51,984 nt of DNA from Collinsella sp. An2 (GTDB lineage: Bacteria > Actinomycetota > Coriobacteriia > Coriobacteriales > Coriobacteriaceae). The position numbers and the translations under genes were made by a program. Numbering within the stretch: the stretch's first letter is position 1; each line of letters starts with the position of its first letter. Positions 35,072 through 44,339 of the stretch are shown here, in pieces. The stretch spans positions 1 to 51,984 of the forward strand of contig NZ_NFJW01000013.1 in the NCBI RefSeq assembly GCF_002160065.1, in the 5' to 3' direction. Under the pieces are notes generated by a model that was not told where the DNA came from, did no database searches, and saw only the letters and a program-made list of their open reading frames with translations.

Positions 35072-35893
35072 TTAGGCCCAACCCTCTTCGAGCCACTCTG
35101 CGGCAAGATCCAGCCACGCCGCGATGTGCGCGTCACGGTGCAGATCGTCCTCCCCCGTCTGCGCCGTTGCCAGCGAGAGCCCATGGCGGCCGCGGTGAAA
35201 GACGTGGCATTCGTGGTCTACGCCATGGGACGCCAGCGCCTCGGCATAGCGGTAGGCATTGGCAACGGGCACCGTGGCGTCGGTCGCCGTGTGCCACAAA
35301 AACGTGCGGGGCGTGGCGGCATCCACCAGATCTTGGGCGTGAGCTAGGGCTTCCGTAGGGTCAAGGCGGTGCGCATAGGCGGCATCGGACGGCCATCCGC
35401 AGGTGAAATCGATCACTGGATAGCAGAGCACTTGCGCCGAAACAGCCATGTCGTCGCAGCTCAAACCAAGCTCCGCAGCAAACGCGGGGTCGCGCATGAC
35501 GCGGCTGTAGGAGGCGCAGAGATGACCGCCCGCCGAGCACCCAAGCATCGCGATGCGCTCGGGATCCACATGCCACGCACCTGCATGCGCGCGCACCGTT
35601 GCCACCGCGTGCGCGAGGTCGCGCTGCGGATGGGGCAGCAGCGGGGAAGCCTCATCTTCGTCGAACACCGTATAGTCGAGTACGACCGTCTGAAAACCGC
35701 GGGCTACCCATGCAAGCGCGATGGGCTCGGCCTCCCGATCGGAACACATGCGATAGGCTCCACCCGGGCAGATGACGACCGCCGGGCGGAGCCTGTCCTC
35801 CTGGGATGCAAGGTTGTCCTGAATATAGGTGGTAAGCGTCGGCGACGACGTTCCGTAGCCCGACGCGGGAAGCTCTATGGTCTCGATATGCAT
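35072..35893 (-). CDS. Alpha/beta-hydrolase, acetyl-esterase-like
   Basis: This is a 273-residue serine hydrolase. The nucleophile Ser120 is in GCSAGGH, the oxyanion loop is CPGGAYR (42-48), Asp about 213 is in TATDATVPVAN, and His about 242 is in RGRHGLSLA. The set matches the BD-FAE/acetyl-xylan-esterase-like group that deacetylates sugars or small esters. It has no signal peptide, so is intracellular. It is convergent with trpB, whose end is 72 nt away. No glycoside hydrolase genes adjoin, so the natural substrate is open. Confidence 0.85.
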   Translation of the reverse strand: MHIETIELPASGYGTSSPTLTTYIQDNLASQEDRLRPAVVICPGGAYRMCSDREAEPIALAWVARGFQTVVLDYTVFDEDEASPLLPHPQRDLAHAVATVRAHAGAWHVDPERIAMLGCSAGGHLCASYSRVMRDPAFAAELGLSCDDMAVSAQVLCYPVIDFTCGWPSDAAYAHRLDPTEALAHAQDLVDAATPRTFLWHTATDATVPVANAYRYAEALASHGVDHECHVFHRGRHGLSLATAQTGEDDLHRDAHIAAWLDLAAEWLEEGWA

Positions 35894-36070
35894 TCGCCCC
35901 TCCGTTCGCTTGATGCGTTTCCGCCGCCCGCTTGCAAGCGGCGTCTCGCACTATAGCAAGCCCGTATCGCGCCTGCCAAGAACCCGTTTAACACCCGCCT
36001 GACAGCAGCCGCGGGGTCAATCCGCTATCCTGTTGAGCTATCTGACACAGCGAGGGCGAAGACGAAGGCC

Positions 36071-36970
36071 GTGGGCGATATGGTGAAAACGGATATACAG
36101 AACAGGGGCGCCGTTCCGGATACGGCGCCGGAGCAGCGGAAATCGACCGGTTTGGACATGACGAGCCCATCGGAGTCCGGCAGCCAACGGGCGGCTCTCA
36201 CCATACGCCGCGGCGAGCGGCTGCGCGCCCTGAAGGCCGCCTTCCCCTTCACCATCCCCATCCTCGCAGGCTTCGTCTTTCTGGGCATTACCTGCGGCAT
36301 CTATTCCATCTCGCTCGGACTTCCTTGGTGGACGCCGACTGCCATGGCAGTCATCATCTTTGCCGGTTCGGCGGAGTTCGTCGTGGCATCACTGCTCACC
36401 GGCCCCTTCAACCCCGTGCAGGCGTTCCTGCTGGCATTCGTCGTGAATGCCCGCCATCTGTTCTACGGCATCTCCATGCTCGAACGCTTTCGCGGCATGG
36501 GGTCAAAGCGCGCCTACCTCGTCTTCGGCATGTGCGATGAGACCTTCTCCATCAACTACTCCACCGAGCCGCCCGAAGGCGTCGACCGCGGATGGTTCAT
36601 GTTCTTCGTGACGCTGCTCAACCATGTGTACTGGGTTGCCGGCTGCACGTTGGGCGGCTTGTTTGGCAGCGCGCTGGCGCTCACCGTCGAGGGCGTGTCC
36701 TTCGCCATGACGGCGCTCATGGTGGTGATCTTCCTCGATCAATGGCTCAAGGACAAGCAGCACCTCAGCGCCGTGGCGGGTATCCTTGCCGCCGTGGCGG
36801 CACTGGTCGTCTTTGGGCCGGATGACTTTATGATTCCCGCGATGTTGCTCATCCTGCTTGCGGTATCTGCCCTACGCGGCCGCATCGAGCCCGCCTATGC
36901 GGCGCCGAGCTCCCCTGTCGAAGACGCCAAAGACCGCATCGAGCATGCACAGGGAGGCGATGCCGCATGA
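36071..36970 (+). CDS. azlC: AzlC family branched-chain amino-acid exporter, large subunit
   Basis: AzlC with AzlD forms an exporter for leucine, isoleucine, valine and analogues. The core (from residue 55) has the family stretches AGFVFLGITCGIYSISLGL, IIFAGSAEFVVASLL and NARHLFYGISMLERF, then several membrane segments. The N-terminal 50 residues are polar and not conserved. The frame starts at a GTG (36071); an ATG three codons later (36080) is also possible, since neither has a strong binding site. The stop overlaps azlD by 4 nt (ATGA). Confidence 0.93.
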   Translation: MGDMVKTDIQNRGAVPDTAPEQRKSTGLDMTSPSESGSQRAALTIRRGERLRALKAAFPFTIPILAGFVFLGITCGIYSISLGLPWWTPTAMAVIIFAGSAEFVVASLLTGPFNPVQAFLLAFVVNARHLFYGISMLERFRGMGSKRAYLVFGMCDETFSINYSTEPPEGVDRGWFMFFVTLLNHVYWVAGCTLGGLFGSALALTVEGVSFAMTALMVVIFLDQWLKDKQHLSAVAGILAAVAALVVFGPDDFMIPAMLLILLAVSALRGRIEPAYAAPSSPVEDAKDRIEHAQGGDAA

Positions 36971-37296
36971 GCGCCCTGCAGATGCTTCTCACGATCGGCG
37001 CAGCAGGACTTGCCACCGTGCTCACGCGCAGCCTGCCGTTTTTGGTGTTTCCCGCAGGACAGGAGACGCCGCGCTTCGTGCGATTCCTCGGCGACGCCCT
37101 GCCGGGAGCCGTCTTCGGGCTTCTTGTGGTCTATTGCCTGCGCGAAGTCGACCCTCTCGCCGGAAGCCACGGTATCCCCGAGGCCCTGGGCATCCTGGTT
37201 GCCGGCGGCCTCTATCTGTGGCGGCGAAACATGCTGCTCTCCATCTTCGCAAGCACGGCCCTCTACATGGTCCTCGTGAACCTCGTGTTCGTCTAA
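36967..37296 (+). CDS. azlD: AzlD family branched-chain amino-acid exporter, small subunit
   Basis: The 109-residue hydrophobic protein has three to four membrane segments, with LTRSLPFLVFP and RFLGDALPGAVFGLLVVYCL, the AzlD signature. It is coupled to azlC by a 4-nt start-stop overlap and always pairs with it. A 10-bp inverted repeat, ACCGCGCAGA to TCTGCGCGGT (about 37302-37364), follows and could terminate both this operon and the convergent etfA. Confidence 0.92.
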   Translation: MSALQMLLTIGAAGLATVLTRSLPFLVFPAGQETPRFVRFLGDALPGAVFGLLVVYCLREVDPLAGSHGIPEALGILVAGGLYLWRRNMLLSIFASTALYMVLVNLVFV

Positions 37297-37378
37297 GCCA
37301 CCGCGCAGAATCGCGCTGCCAACGTCGCCGGTGGCGCTTCGTCGGCGGCATGCTCTGCGCGGTACGCCTAACCAGACC

Positions 37379-38653
37379 TTAAGAGCGACGCTCCAGCTGC
37401 GCCACCAGCTCGTTGACGACCTCGATGCAGTCGCCCACCACGCAGCAATCGCTCGCTCCGAAGATCGGGGCCTCGGAATCCTCGTTGATGGCGACGACGG
37501 TCTGCGCCCCTCCGATGCCCGCAAGATGCTGAATGGCGCCCGAAACACCGATGCTCAGCAGCAACCGGGGCGCCACCGAGACGCCCGTCTGCCCCACCTG
37601 ATGACGATATTCAAGCCAGCCGGCCTCTACGAGGGGACGCGTGCAGCCAAGCTCGGCACCGAGAAGCTCGGCGAGCCTGCGCATGAGGGGAAGGTTCTTC
37701 TTGGACCCGATGCCGCGTCCGACCACGACGAGCACCTCGGCATCGGCGATGGAGGCACCGGCGTCGACAGGCTCATGCTCGAGCACCCGGATCCGCGAAG
37801 ACACCGCGGGGTCAAGCTTCACCTCGGTCACGTCGTCCGCTGCGGCACCAGAGGCGGGACGCTCCCCGGATGTCTGGCCGTCGGAGGTCGCATCGCCCTC
37901 AGACGAAGCGGTCAACGAAGACCCATCTGCAGGGTCGGGCACGGGGAAGATACCGGGGCGCACCGTGGCCATCTGCGGACGATGCCCTGGGCACACGATG
38001 GTCGCCATGAGGTTGCCGCCGAAAGCAGGCCGCGTCTGCTGTAGCTGGCCCGAAGCCTGGTCGATCTCGAGCACCGTGCAGTCCGCCGTAAGCCCGGTGC
38101 GCAGCCGCACGGCAACAGCCGGAGCAAGCTCACGCCCAAAGGCGGTGGCACCTAGCAGCACGGTCTCGGGCCGACGCTCCTCGGCCAGGGAGGTGAGCCA
38201 ACGGGCATAGACCTCTGTGTCGAGTGTTGCTAGACGATCGTCACGGCAACGCAGCACCTCGTCGGCCCCTGAGCTCATCAGCAGGCGCGCGTTGTCATCG
38301 GACGCCCCGGCGCCTTCTCCCAGCACGGCCACGACACGGCATCCGCGCACAGCGGCAAGCTGGCGCGCCTTGCCCACCAGCTCGAGAGCCACGCGCTCGA
38401 CCGACCCTGCGGCGTCGAGCTGCGCAAACACCCATATATCCCGATACGCGTCAAGGTCTTGCCCCGAGGCGGAGGCGTCGCGCTCGATGGAGATGGCGTC
38501 GACAGGACACGCGTCTACGCACGCGCCGCACAGGATGCATCCCTGTGTTGGACGAGCCAGACGATCCACGACCTCGATGCCCGCACTTCCGCAGGCGCGC
38601 ACGCAGCGACGGCACCCGATGCAGCGCTCCGCGTCGACCACCAGTCCGCTCAT
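37379..38653 (-). CDS. etfA: Electron-transfer flavoprotein alpha with N-terminal 2[4Fe-4S] ferredoxin
   Basis: EtfA/EtfB carry FAD and pass electrons between a dehydrogenase and NAD or ferredoxin. Two 4Fe-4S motifs, CIGCRRCVRACG (11-22) and CILCGACVDACP (39-50), precede the Etf alpha domain; this fusion is typical of bifurcating or confurcating Etfs such as those of the lactate and caffeyl-CoA enzymes. The C-terminal FAD domain has VVGRGIGSKKNL and GQTGVSVAPRLLLSIGVSGAIQH. A Ser/Asp/Gly-rich insertion of about 40 residues lies in the middle (near 250-290). The start overlaps the etfB stop by 4 nt. It is the last gene of the dehydrogenase-etfB-etfA operon. Confidence 0.93.
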   Translation of the reverse strand: MSGLVVDAERCIGCRRCVRACGSAGIEVVDRLARPTQGCILCGACVDACPVDAISIERDASASGQDLDAYRDIWVFAQLDAAGSVERVALELVGKARQLAAVRGCRVVAVLGEGAGASDDNARLLMSSGADEVLRCRDDRLATLDTEVYARWLTSLAEERRPETVLLGATAFGRELAPAVAVRLRTGLTADCTVLEIDQASGQLQQTRPAFGGNLMATIVCPGHRPQMATVRPGIFPVPDPADGSSLTASSEGDATSDGQTSGERPASGAAADDVTEVKLDPAVSSRIRVLEHEPVDAGASIADAEVLVVVGRGIGSKKNLPLMRRLAELLGAELGCTRPLVEAGWLEYRHQVGQTGVSVAPRLLLSIGVSGAIQHLAGIGGAQTVVAINEDSEAPIFGASDCCVVGDCIEVVNELVAQLERRS

Positions 38654-39447
38654 AGTCCCATCCCTTCCACAAGCTCCACCAACTGCTCGGCCTGCTGGGC
38701 CGGCGAACCTTCAAGCCATGCGCCGCCGGACGAGCGCTCCGGCACAAACGAACGCACCACTTGGGTGGGCGAACCGGCAAGACCGCAGCGCGCGGGATCC
38801 GCACCGACCCCCGCAACATCGAGCACTTCGACCGGGGCGGCCAGAGAGGCGCGCACGCCGCAGATGGCGGGCATGCGCAGCTGCGCAGCATCCTTTGCAA
38901 CGGTGATCACCGCGGGCAGCGGTGCCTCCACAAGCTCGATGCCTGCATCCGTCCCACGGCGCACACGCAGGCAGTTCCCATCGCACGCCAGCAGCTCGCG
39001 AACGTCGGCGATGCACGGCACATCCAACACGCCCGCGATTTCCGGCCCGATCTGCGCGGTATCGCCGTCGACCGCCATCTTTCCGCAGATAACCACGTCG
39101 GGCCTGCCCAGATGACGGATACCGCACGAAAGCGCGTAGGAGGTGGCAAGCGTGTCGGCACCGGCGAAGGCGCGGTCCGAGAGCAGCAGGCCGTCGTCCG
39201 CTCCGCGAGCGATGCAGTCACGCAGCAACCGCTCGGTATCGGGGATGCCCATGGAGAGCACCGTCACCCGCACGTCGTCACCCAGAGCCTCCCGCTCGTC
39301 TTTGATACGCAGAGCAAGCTCGAGCGCCGTCGAATCAAACGGGTTCACCACCGACTGCGCGCCGTCGCGCACGATGGTGTTTGTCACCGGGTCCATCTTG
39401 ACCTCAGTCGTGCTGGGCACCGCTTTCACACATACGATGATCCTCAT
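38650..39447 (-). CDS. etfB: Electron-transfer flavoprotein beta
   Basis: This is the partner of EtfA, 265 residues. It opens IIVCVKAVPSTTEVKMDP, has NPFDSTALELALRIKD, and the nucleotide-binding CGKMAVDGDTAQIGPEIAG with the Asp-Gly-Asp-Thr-x-Gln signature for FAD. In confurcating Etfs this subunit holds the bifurcating flavin. Its gene starts 3 nt after the dehydrogenase stop and overlaps etfA, so the three are co-translated. Confidence 0.94.
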   Translation of the reverse strand: MRIIVCVKAVPSTTEVKMDPVTNTIVRDGAQSVVNPFDSTALELALRIKDEREALGDDVRVTVLSMGIPDTERLLRDCIARGADDGLLLSDRAFAGADTLATSYALSCGIRHLGRPDVVICGKMAVDGDTAQIGPEIAGVLDVPCIADVRELLACDGNCLRVRRGTDAGIELVEAPLPAVITVAKDAAQLRMPAICGVRASLAAPVEVLDVAGVGADPARCGLAGSPTQVVRSFVPERSSGGAWLEGSPAQQAEQLVELVEGMGL

Positions 39448-39450
39448 GGC

Positions 39451-41079
39451 TCACGCACCTCCTTCCAACAGGCTCGCATCGAACAGATTGCCACGCCCCA
39501 GCTGCCCATAGGGATCGAAGGCAAGCTTGACCCGCGCCATCTCGCGCAGATGCTCCTCGCCGTACATGATGGCCAAAAAGTCGCGCTTGAGCTTGCCTAC
39601 GCCGTGCTCGGCAGAAACGGCACCGCCCATGGAGGTAACCTCGCGCGCCCACTCACCGAAGAGCGCCTTGCCGCGGGCATACTCCTCGGAGCTGCGCGGC
39701 AACACGTTGACATGCAGGTGGTTGTTGCCGATATGTCCCCACGCGGCTGCCTCGAGACCCGCCGCGGAGAGCGTGGTGCGATAGAGCTCGATGACGTCGT
39801 GCAGACGATCATCGGGCACCGACATGTCGCTTCCCAGCTTGGTGATGGCGGGGTCGGTTCGGCGCCGCGCATCGATGAGCATATTCACGCTTTCGGGCAC
39901 CGCATGGCGGAAGAACTGGAGGCTCTCGCGGTCGAGCTCGGTACGCGCGACCCACGTCGCAGCCTCCGACCCACCGGCGCGCTCGACGATGCCACCCACG
40001 CGATCGAGCTCCGCGAGGGCCAGGTCCTCGTCCTGGCAGTGCAGCTCGACATATACGCAGCAGGCCGCGTCGGCAGCCAGAAGCGGCAGGGCCGAGAAGG
40101 CCGTGCTCTGCTCGCGCTGCGTGCGCAGGATATCCAGAGAGGCCGGGTCGAAGTATTCGATCGCCGCCGCGCTTGCCACCTCGTCGCGCAGCCCCACCGT
40201 AGCGTCGAGCGCCTGATGCTCGTCTGCAAAAAAGCAGCTCACACCCCAGATGACCGGCGGAGTGGGCATGAGGGCAAGCTCGAGCTGGGTGATCACACCC
40301 AAGGTGCCGTCCGACCCGATGACAAGGTCAATGGCGTCCATGTCGTCCTGGACGAAATAACCCGACGCATTCTTGGCGTGCGGCATGTCATACGTAGGCA
40401 AATCGACCGAGATGGTCCGACCCGCTTCGGTGGAAAGCTCCAGATGCCGGCCGCGTGCAAACACCTGGCCGCGGCGAAGGTCCACCACGTCGCCGTCGGC
40501 GAGAGCCAAACGAAGCGCCGTCACATGAGGACGCATGGGCCCATAGCGAAAGCTCCGCGCACCCGAAGCGTTGCATGCCGCCATGCCGCCCAGGCAGGCC
40601 GAGGCCTCGGTGGGATCGGTGGGAAACATCTGCTCGGGGGCATCCTGCAGGGCGGAAAGGGCCTCGAGACTAGACTCATCCCAGCCTGCCGACGGAATGC
40701 TTTTTCCCTTGAGATACTTGCGGAGCTCCGAGAGAACGACCCCCGGCTGCACAAGCAGGAAGAACGACCCGTCGGCATCGCGACGCAACCCCAGACAGCG
40801 GTTCATGCGCGACAGGTTGAGAACATGCCCGCCGTGGGGCATGGCTCCCGCGGCAAGGCCCGTGCGCGCGCCCTGCACCGTAATGGGCGTGTGGTCGCCG
40901 TGCAGCGTGCGAAGAACCTCGCAGACGTCCTCTTCGGTCTGGGGAAACGAGATGCTCTGCGCCTCTCCCTGACTTCGAGACTCATCATGCCGATAATCGT
41001 CGAACTCGGCCGTAAACGCTCGAATGAGCGGATGGCCCTGCCGAACGGATTCTTCCGCTCCCGCTGCCGGTGCGTCCAT
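39451..41079 (-). CDS. FAD-linked 2-hydroxyacid (lactate/glycolate) dehydrogenase
   Basis: This is a GlcD/LctD-type flavoprotein of the vanillyl-alcohol-oxidase fold, 542 residues. The FAD domain shows ITVQGARTGLAAGA and MAACNASGARSFRYG, then VIGSDGTLGVITQLELALMP. The C-terminal substrate domain has AWGHIGNNHLHVNVLP and SAEHGVGKLKRDFL, with the conserved His residues. Next to EtfB and ferredoxin-EtfA it matches the lactate dehydrogenase-Etf complex of acetogens, which oxidises lactate with NAD using reduced ferredoxin as co-donor. Lactate versus glycolate or another hydroxyacid cannot be read from sequence. GGGGG lies before ATG 41079; the 49-codon-longer frame is unlikely. Confidence 0.88.
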   Translation of the reverse strand: MDAPAAGAEESVRQGHPLIRAFTAEFDDYRHDESRSQGEAQSISFPQTEEDVCEVLRTLHGDHTPITVQGARTGLAAGAMPHGGHVLNLSRMNRCLGLRRDADGSFFLLVQPGVVLSELRKYLKGKSIPSAGWDESSLEALSALQDAPEQMFPTDPTEASACLGGMAACNASGARSFRYGPMRPHVTALRLALADGDVVDLRRGQVFARGRHLELSTEAGRTISVDLPTYDMPHAKNASGYFVQDDMDAIDLVIGSDGTLGVITQLELALMPTPPVIWGVSCFFADEHQALDATVGLRDEVASAAAIEYFDPASLDILRTQREQSTAFSALPLLAADAACCVYVELHCQDEDLALAELDRVGGIVERAGGSEAATWVARTELDRESLQFFRHAVPESVNMLIDARRRTDPAITKLGSDMSVPDDRLHDVIELYRTTLSAAGLEAAAWGHIGNNHLHVNVLPRSSEEYARGKALFGEWAREVTSMGGAVSAEHGVGKLKRDFLAIMYGEEHLREMARVKLAFDPYGQLGRGNLFDASLLEGGA

Positions 41080-41267
41080 ATGTCCCCCATTCTTTACCGT
41101 ACCAAAGTGCGTGCAGCTGATTGTATCCGCTGACGCCCTGACAACACACGATAGCGCTGTTCGTTGCCGGTTGGAAACAATGAGCGGCGACTGCTGCGCG
41201 CCGTGGTGTGGGGTGTCTGCTACCATGCATGTCCCGGAAGCATCCAGCGAAGACAGGAGGGGCCGGC

Positions 41268-41981
41268 GTGATCGGATTGGGAACGCTCATCAACGTGGCG
41301 CTCATCGTCGTCGGAGGGGTCGTCGGCCTGCTGGGCGGACGCCTCTTCACGCCCTCCCTCCAGGACACCCTTATGAAGGCGACCGGCGTAAGCGTGGTGT
41401 TCGTAGGGCTGGCCGGCGCACTCGCCGGCATGCTGAGCCTGCAGGACGGCGTGCTGGTGAGCGGCGGCTCCATGATGATCGTCGCCTCCTTCGCCTTGGG
41501 CTCGCTTGTGGGTGAGCTCATCGACCTGGATGGCCGCTTCGAGCGCCTGGGCGAGTGGCTCAAGCGCAAGACGGGAAGCGAAGGCGACAACCAGTTCGTG
41601 AACGGCTTCGTGACGGCCTCCCTCACCGTATGCATCGGCGCCATGGCTATCGTGGGCTCCATCCAGGACGGTATCGCAGGCGACTGGTCGACGCTCGCTC
41701 TGAAGGGCGCGCTCGACTGCCTGATCGTGTGCGTTATGACCGCTTCCCTGGGACGTGGCTGCATATTCTCCGCCCTGCCGGTAGGCGTCTTCCAGGGTGT
41801 CATCACCCTCCTTGCCCGGCTGGTTCAGCCGCTCATGACGGATGCGGCGCTCGCCAACCTGTCGCTGGTAGGCTCGATTCTCATCTTCTGCGTGGGCGTA
41901 AACCTCATCTGGGGCAAGATGTTCAAACCCGCTAACATGCTTCCCGCCGTCGTGGTCGCCGTGGCGCTGGCGTTTATTTAG
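41268..41981 (+). CDS. DUF554 family membrane protein
   Basis: This is a 237-residue membrane protein with about seven hydrophobic segments. GTLINVALIVVGGVVGLLGG at the start, then GSLVGELIDLDGRFERLGEWL and FVTASLTVCIGAMAIVGSIQDG, are characteristic of DUF554 (YdfK/YqgA-like) proteins, whose transport role is unproven. The start is a GTG at 41268 behind a perfect AGGAGGGG; the 20 codons before it in frame are not protein-like. It is divergent from the dehydrogenase operon. A hairpin GCCGCG-ACGTA-CGCGGC (42002-42018) follows. Confidence 0.85.
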   Translation: MIGLGTLINVALIVVGGVVGLLGGRLFTPSLQDTLMKATGVSVVFVGLAGALAGMLSLQDGVLVSGGSMMIVASFALGSLVGELIDLDGRFERLGEWLKRKTGSEGDNQFVNGFVTASLTVCIGAMAIVGSIQDGIAGDWSTLALKGALDCLIVCVMTASLGRGCIFSALPVGVFQGVITLLARLVQPLMTDAALANLSLVGSILIFCVGVNLIWGKMFKPANMLPAVVVAVALAFI

Positions 41982-42160
41982 CGCAAGCGGGAACCGGCAA
42001 CGCCGCGACGTACGCGGCTTCTGCAGACCTACGCACCAAGCTGACGAGATGCACCTGTTGGGTTACGGTGCCCTGCCCCCGCTCCGCCGGGTTCTGCTCG
42101 CCGATCGCCGAAACGAGTCCTAACGCGCCCGCAGCATAACGGCGACGTGCGCATAGAACA

Positions 42161-42188
42161 GAACGCATGTTTGGCTTGATGGTATACT
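42161..42188 (+). promoter_or_regulatory. Promoter of the TerB module with a degenerate LexA-like site
   Basis: TATACT at 42183-42188, preceded by TGG, forms an extended -10; a clear -35 is missing. GAAC-GCAT-GTTT at 42161-42172, in the -35 region, matches seven of the eight fixed bases of the Gram-positive LexA box GAAC-N4-GTTC. The rest of 41982-42212 shows only the hairpin after the DUF554 gene. Confidence 0.5.
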
Positions 42189-42212
42189 GGAGCGATTGAC
42201 ACCAGTAGGCTC

Positions 42213-44339
42213 TTGGCTTGGGTTGAGGAGGCGAGACCCACGGCACGCAACTCCGACGACATCGAGCAGCTTATTGCCCGCATCAACGCCAGCGAACGCC
42301 TGCGCGCGGGATCGCGATATTCCTCGACCGTCTACCGCGACGAGCCCATCGTGCGCACCGGACGCCAGCTTATGGACGAACGCGAGGCGGGCCGGCATGC
42401 GCAGGAGAGCGGGGGACGTGGCAATCGCAGCGAACGCGCCCAAAGGCAGTCGGCGGACGCATGGCCGCACGCGGAGGCAACTCCCCCTGTCGCTGCACGG
42501 CAGCGTGCCACATCACGTCCGCACGTCGAATCGCAGCCGCAGTCACGCGCTGCATCGCAAGCGCAGCCGAACGCCATGTCGCAGCCGCAGCCAGATGCCA
42601 TGCCGCAGCTGCGCCTTCATGCCCAGAGCCCCGCGGCAACGCAGCAAACCACGTTGGATCCGTTAGCCACGCGCTACCACGAGATGCGGAGCGTATCGAG
42701 GTGGCAAGAGTGCAACGGGCGCGGGCGATGGCTCACCGAGGCCGAGCTCTTCGTGAAGCAGGGGCGCCTGATAGCCGATCTGGAAGACGACCGGCCCTAC
42801 CACGGCACCTTCAAATCGTACTTCCCCACCTATAACGCCATGAGCGACCAGCAGCTGCGCGGCTACGTCACATGGCGCACGGCGGTGCGTCGCGGCGAGG
42901 TCCAGGAAACCTCGCTTTCATTTGCCTACGTCTATCTCTACGAGTTCATCAACGGCATCGGTGTCTCGACGCCACTCGACGGGTTCATGCGCATGCGCGA
43001 CTTCTGGCACGCCTATCGCGACATCGCCCCCGAGATGGACCGCTTCGCCCGGGTGTGGCTGCGCGACTACGTGGTGTACCACGGCCTTGGCCCGCAGCTG
43101 CTGGACGGCGACAAGACACTCGCCTTCGATCGCGCCCTCATGGAGCTGCGGACGCTCTCGTCCCAACTCGAGGAAGCGGCGGGCGTGAACGTCCCGTACG
43201 CCGAGAGCCAGGGCCGTGCAGCCGAGACGGCGGGCGGAGAGCGTGCGACGAGGCGGCGCTCCCGGCGCACGCCCGCCCTGCCGCTGCCCCCCGACAGCGC
43301 ATTCGAATCCCGTCTCCTTGAGGGCATCGACGCGCTCTCCACCTATCGGATTCGCCTATCCCGGCTCTACAAGGACTGTCCCGACGACCTGCGCCATGTC
43401 GCTTGCGCCGTGTATGTCCGCATGCTGGAGTACTATCGGCACAACCGTAAGAGCGGTCTGTTGGAAAGCCTGTTCGGGGAGGAGGCGACCATGCCGTACA
43501 CCATGTTCGCCTCTGCGGTGTTCTACGACGAGCACCCGCATCCCGATGCGGTGGTCGAGCTCGACCCTATCCACCGATATCGCTGCGAGCACGGGCTCTG
43601 GAGCTGCACGCGTGTATATGGGACGCGCGAAAAAAGTCCCAAGCTCGGCGCCATCATGCGCGCTTGCGACCGCAAGCTGCGCTCGGCCATGGGATACCCG
43701 CACCCCCTCAAGGCGCACGAGGAGCCCAAATACCTGGAGCGCATTATCGACCGCGAGATCACCGAGTGGCTGGAATGGAAAGCTGCCCACGCGCCGCGCA
43801 TCATCGACATCGACCTTTCGAAGCTCTCGGGCATTCGAAGCGCCGCAGCCGAGACGCGCGAGGCGCTGCTCATCGACGAAGAACGCGACGATGCGGCGCC
43901 CACGTCAAGCCCCGCTGAGACAGAAACGCCCCCGGATGCCGCCGGCCACGCGCCGCGCTGCGAAGAACGTACGGCCGATTCCACCGTCCACGAAATGCCG
44001 GAAGATGCGGAGGTCGCGCATCCCGCGGCCACCACCGAAGAGCTTCCCGGCCTTTTCGCGGAGCCCATGAAACCGGCAGGTGCACGGACGGCGACGGGCG
44101 GTGCCCCGACACCGGACAGCTCGTCGCCCCTTTCTCCCGAGCAAACCGCCTATCTTGCGGCGCTGCTCGAGGGAACGCCGACGCCCCTGCCGCCCGGCAC
44201 GAGCGAAGACATGCTGGTGGACGCCATCAACGAGGCGCTTTTCGACGAACTCGGCGATACCGCGATCGAGTTTGGCCCCGACGGGCCCCAGGTGATTGAC
44301 GACTACGAGGACGATGTGAGAGGACTGATCGCCCGATGA
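42213..44339 (+). CDS. TerB-N / TerB-C domain protein
   Basis: The protein (708 residues from TTG) starts with about 60 charged residues, then a low-complexity Gln/Ala/Pro/Arg stretch (about 70-150). A TerB-N domain follows: YHGTFKSYFPTYNAMSDQQL, YVTWRTAVRRGEVQETSLSF, YVYLYEFINGIGV. The TerB-C domain fills the last part: LERIIDREITEWLEWK, IDIDLSKLSGIR, and the terminal AINEALFDELGDTAIEF. These families are linked to tellurite-type stress systems and often sit with DNA-processing ATPases; no enzymatic motif is seen. The start is unclear: TTG 42213 has no binding site, whereas GAGGAGG (42225-42231) points to an in-frame ACG at 42240. The stop overlaps the ATPase start (ATGA). It is the first gene of a three-gene module. 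Confidence 0.88.
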   Translation: MAWVEEARPTARNSDDIEQLIARINASERLRAGSRYSSTVYRDEPIVRTGRQLMDEREAGRHAQESGGRGNRSERAQRQSADAWPHAEATPPVAARQRATSRPHVESQPQSRAASQAQPNAMSQPQPDAMPQLRLHAQSPAATQQTTLDPLATRYHEMRSVSRWQECNGRGRWLTEAELFVKQGRLIADLEDDRPYHGTFKSYFPTYNAMSDQQLRGYVTWRTAVRRGEVQETSLSFAYVYLYEFINGIGVSTPLDGFMRMRDFWHAYRDIAPEMDRFARVWLRDYVVYHGLGPQLLDGDKTLAFDRALMELRTLSSQLEEAAGVNVPYAESQGRAAETAGGERATRRRSRRTPALPLPPDSAFESRLLEGIDALSTYRIRLSRLYKDCPDDLRHVACAVYVRMLEYYRHNRKSGLLESLFGEEATMPYTMFASAVFYDEHPHPDAVVELDPIHRYRCEHGLWSCTRVYGTREKSPKLGAIMRACDRKLRSAMGYPHPLKAHEEPKYLERIIDREITEWLEWKAAHAPRIIDIDLSKLSGIRSAAAETREALLIDEERDDAAPTSSPAETETPPDAAGHAPRCEERTADSTVHEMPEDAEVAHPAATTEELPGLFAEPMKPAGARTATGGAPTPDSSSPLSPEQTAYLAALLEGTPTPLPPGTSEDMLVDAINEALFDELGDTAIEFGPDGPQVIDDYEDDVRGLIAR

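Noticed and set aside
38761-41133. A 790-codon plus-strand frame
   Set aside because: It is antisense to etfB and the hydroxyacid dehydrogenase, both clear family members.
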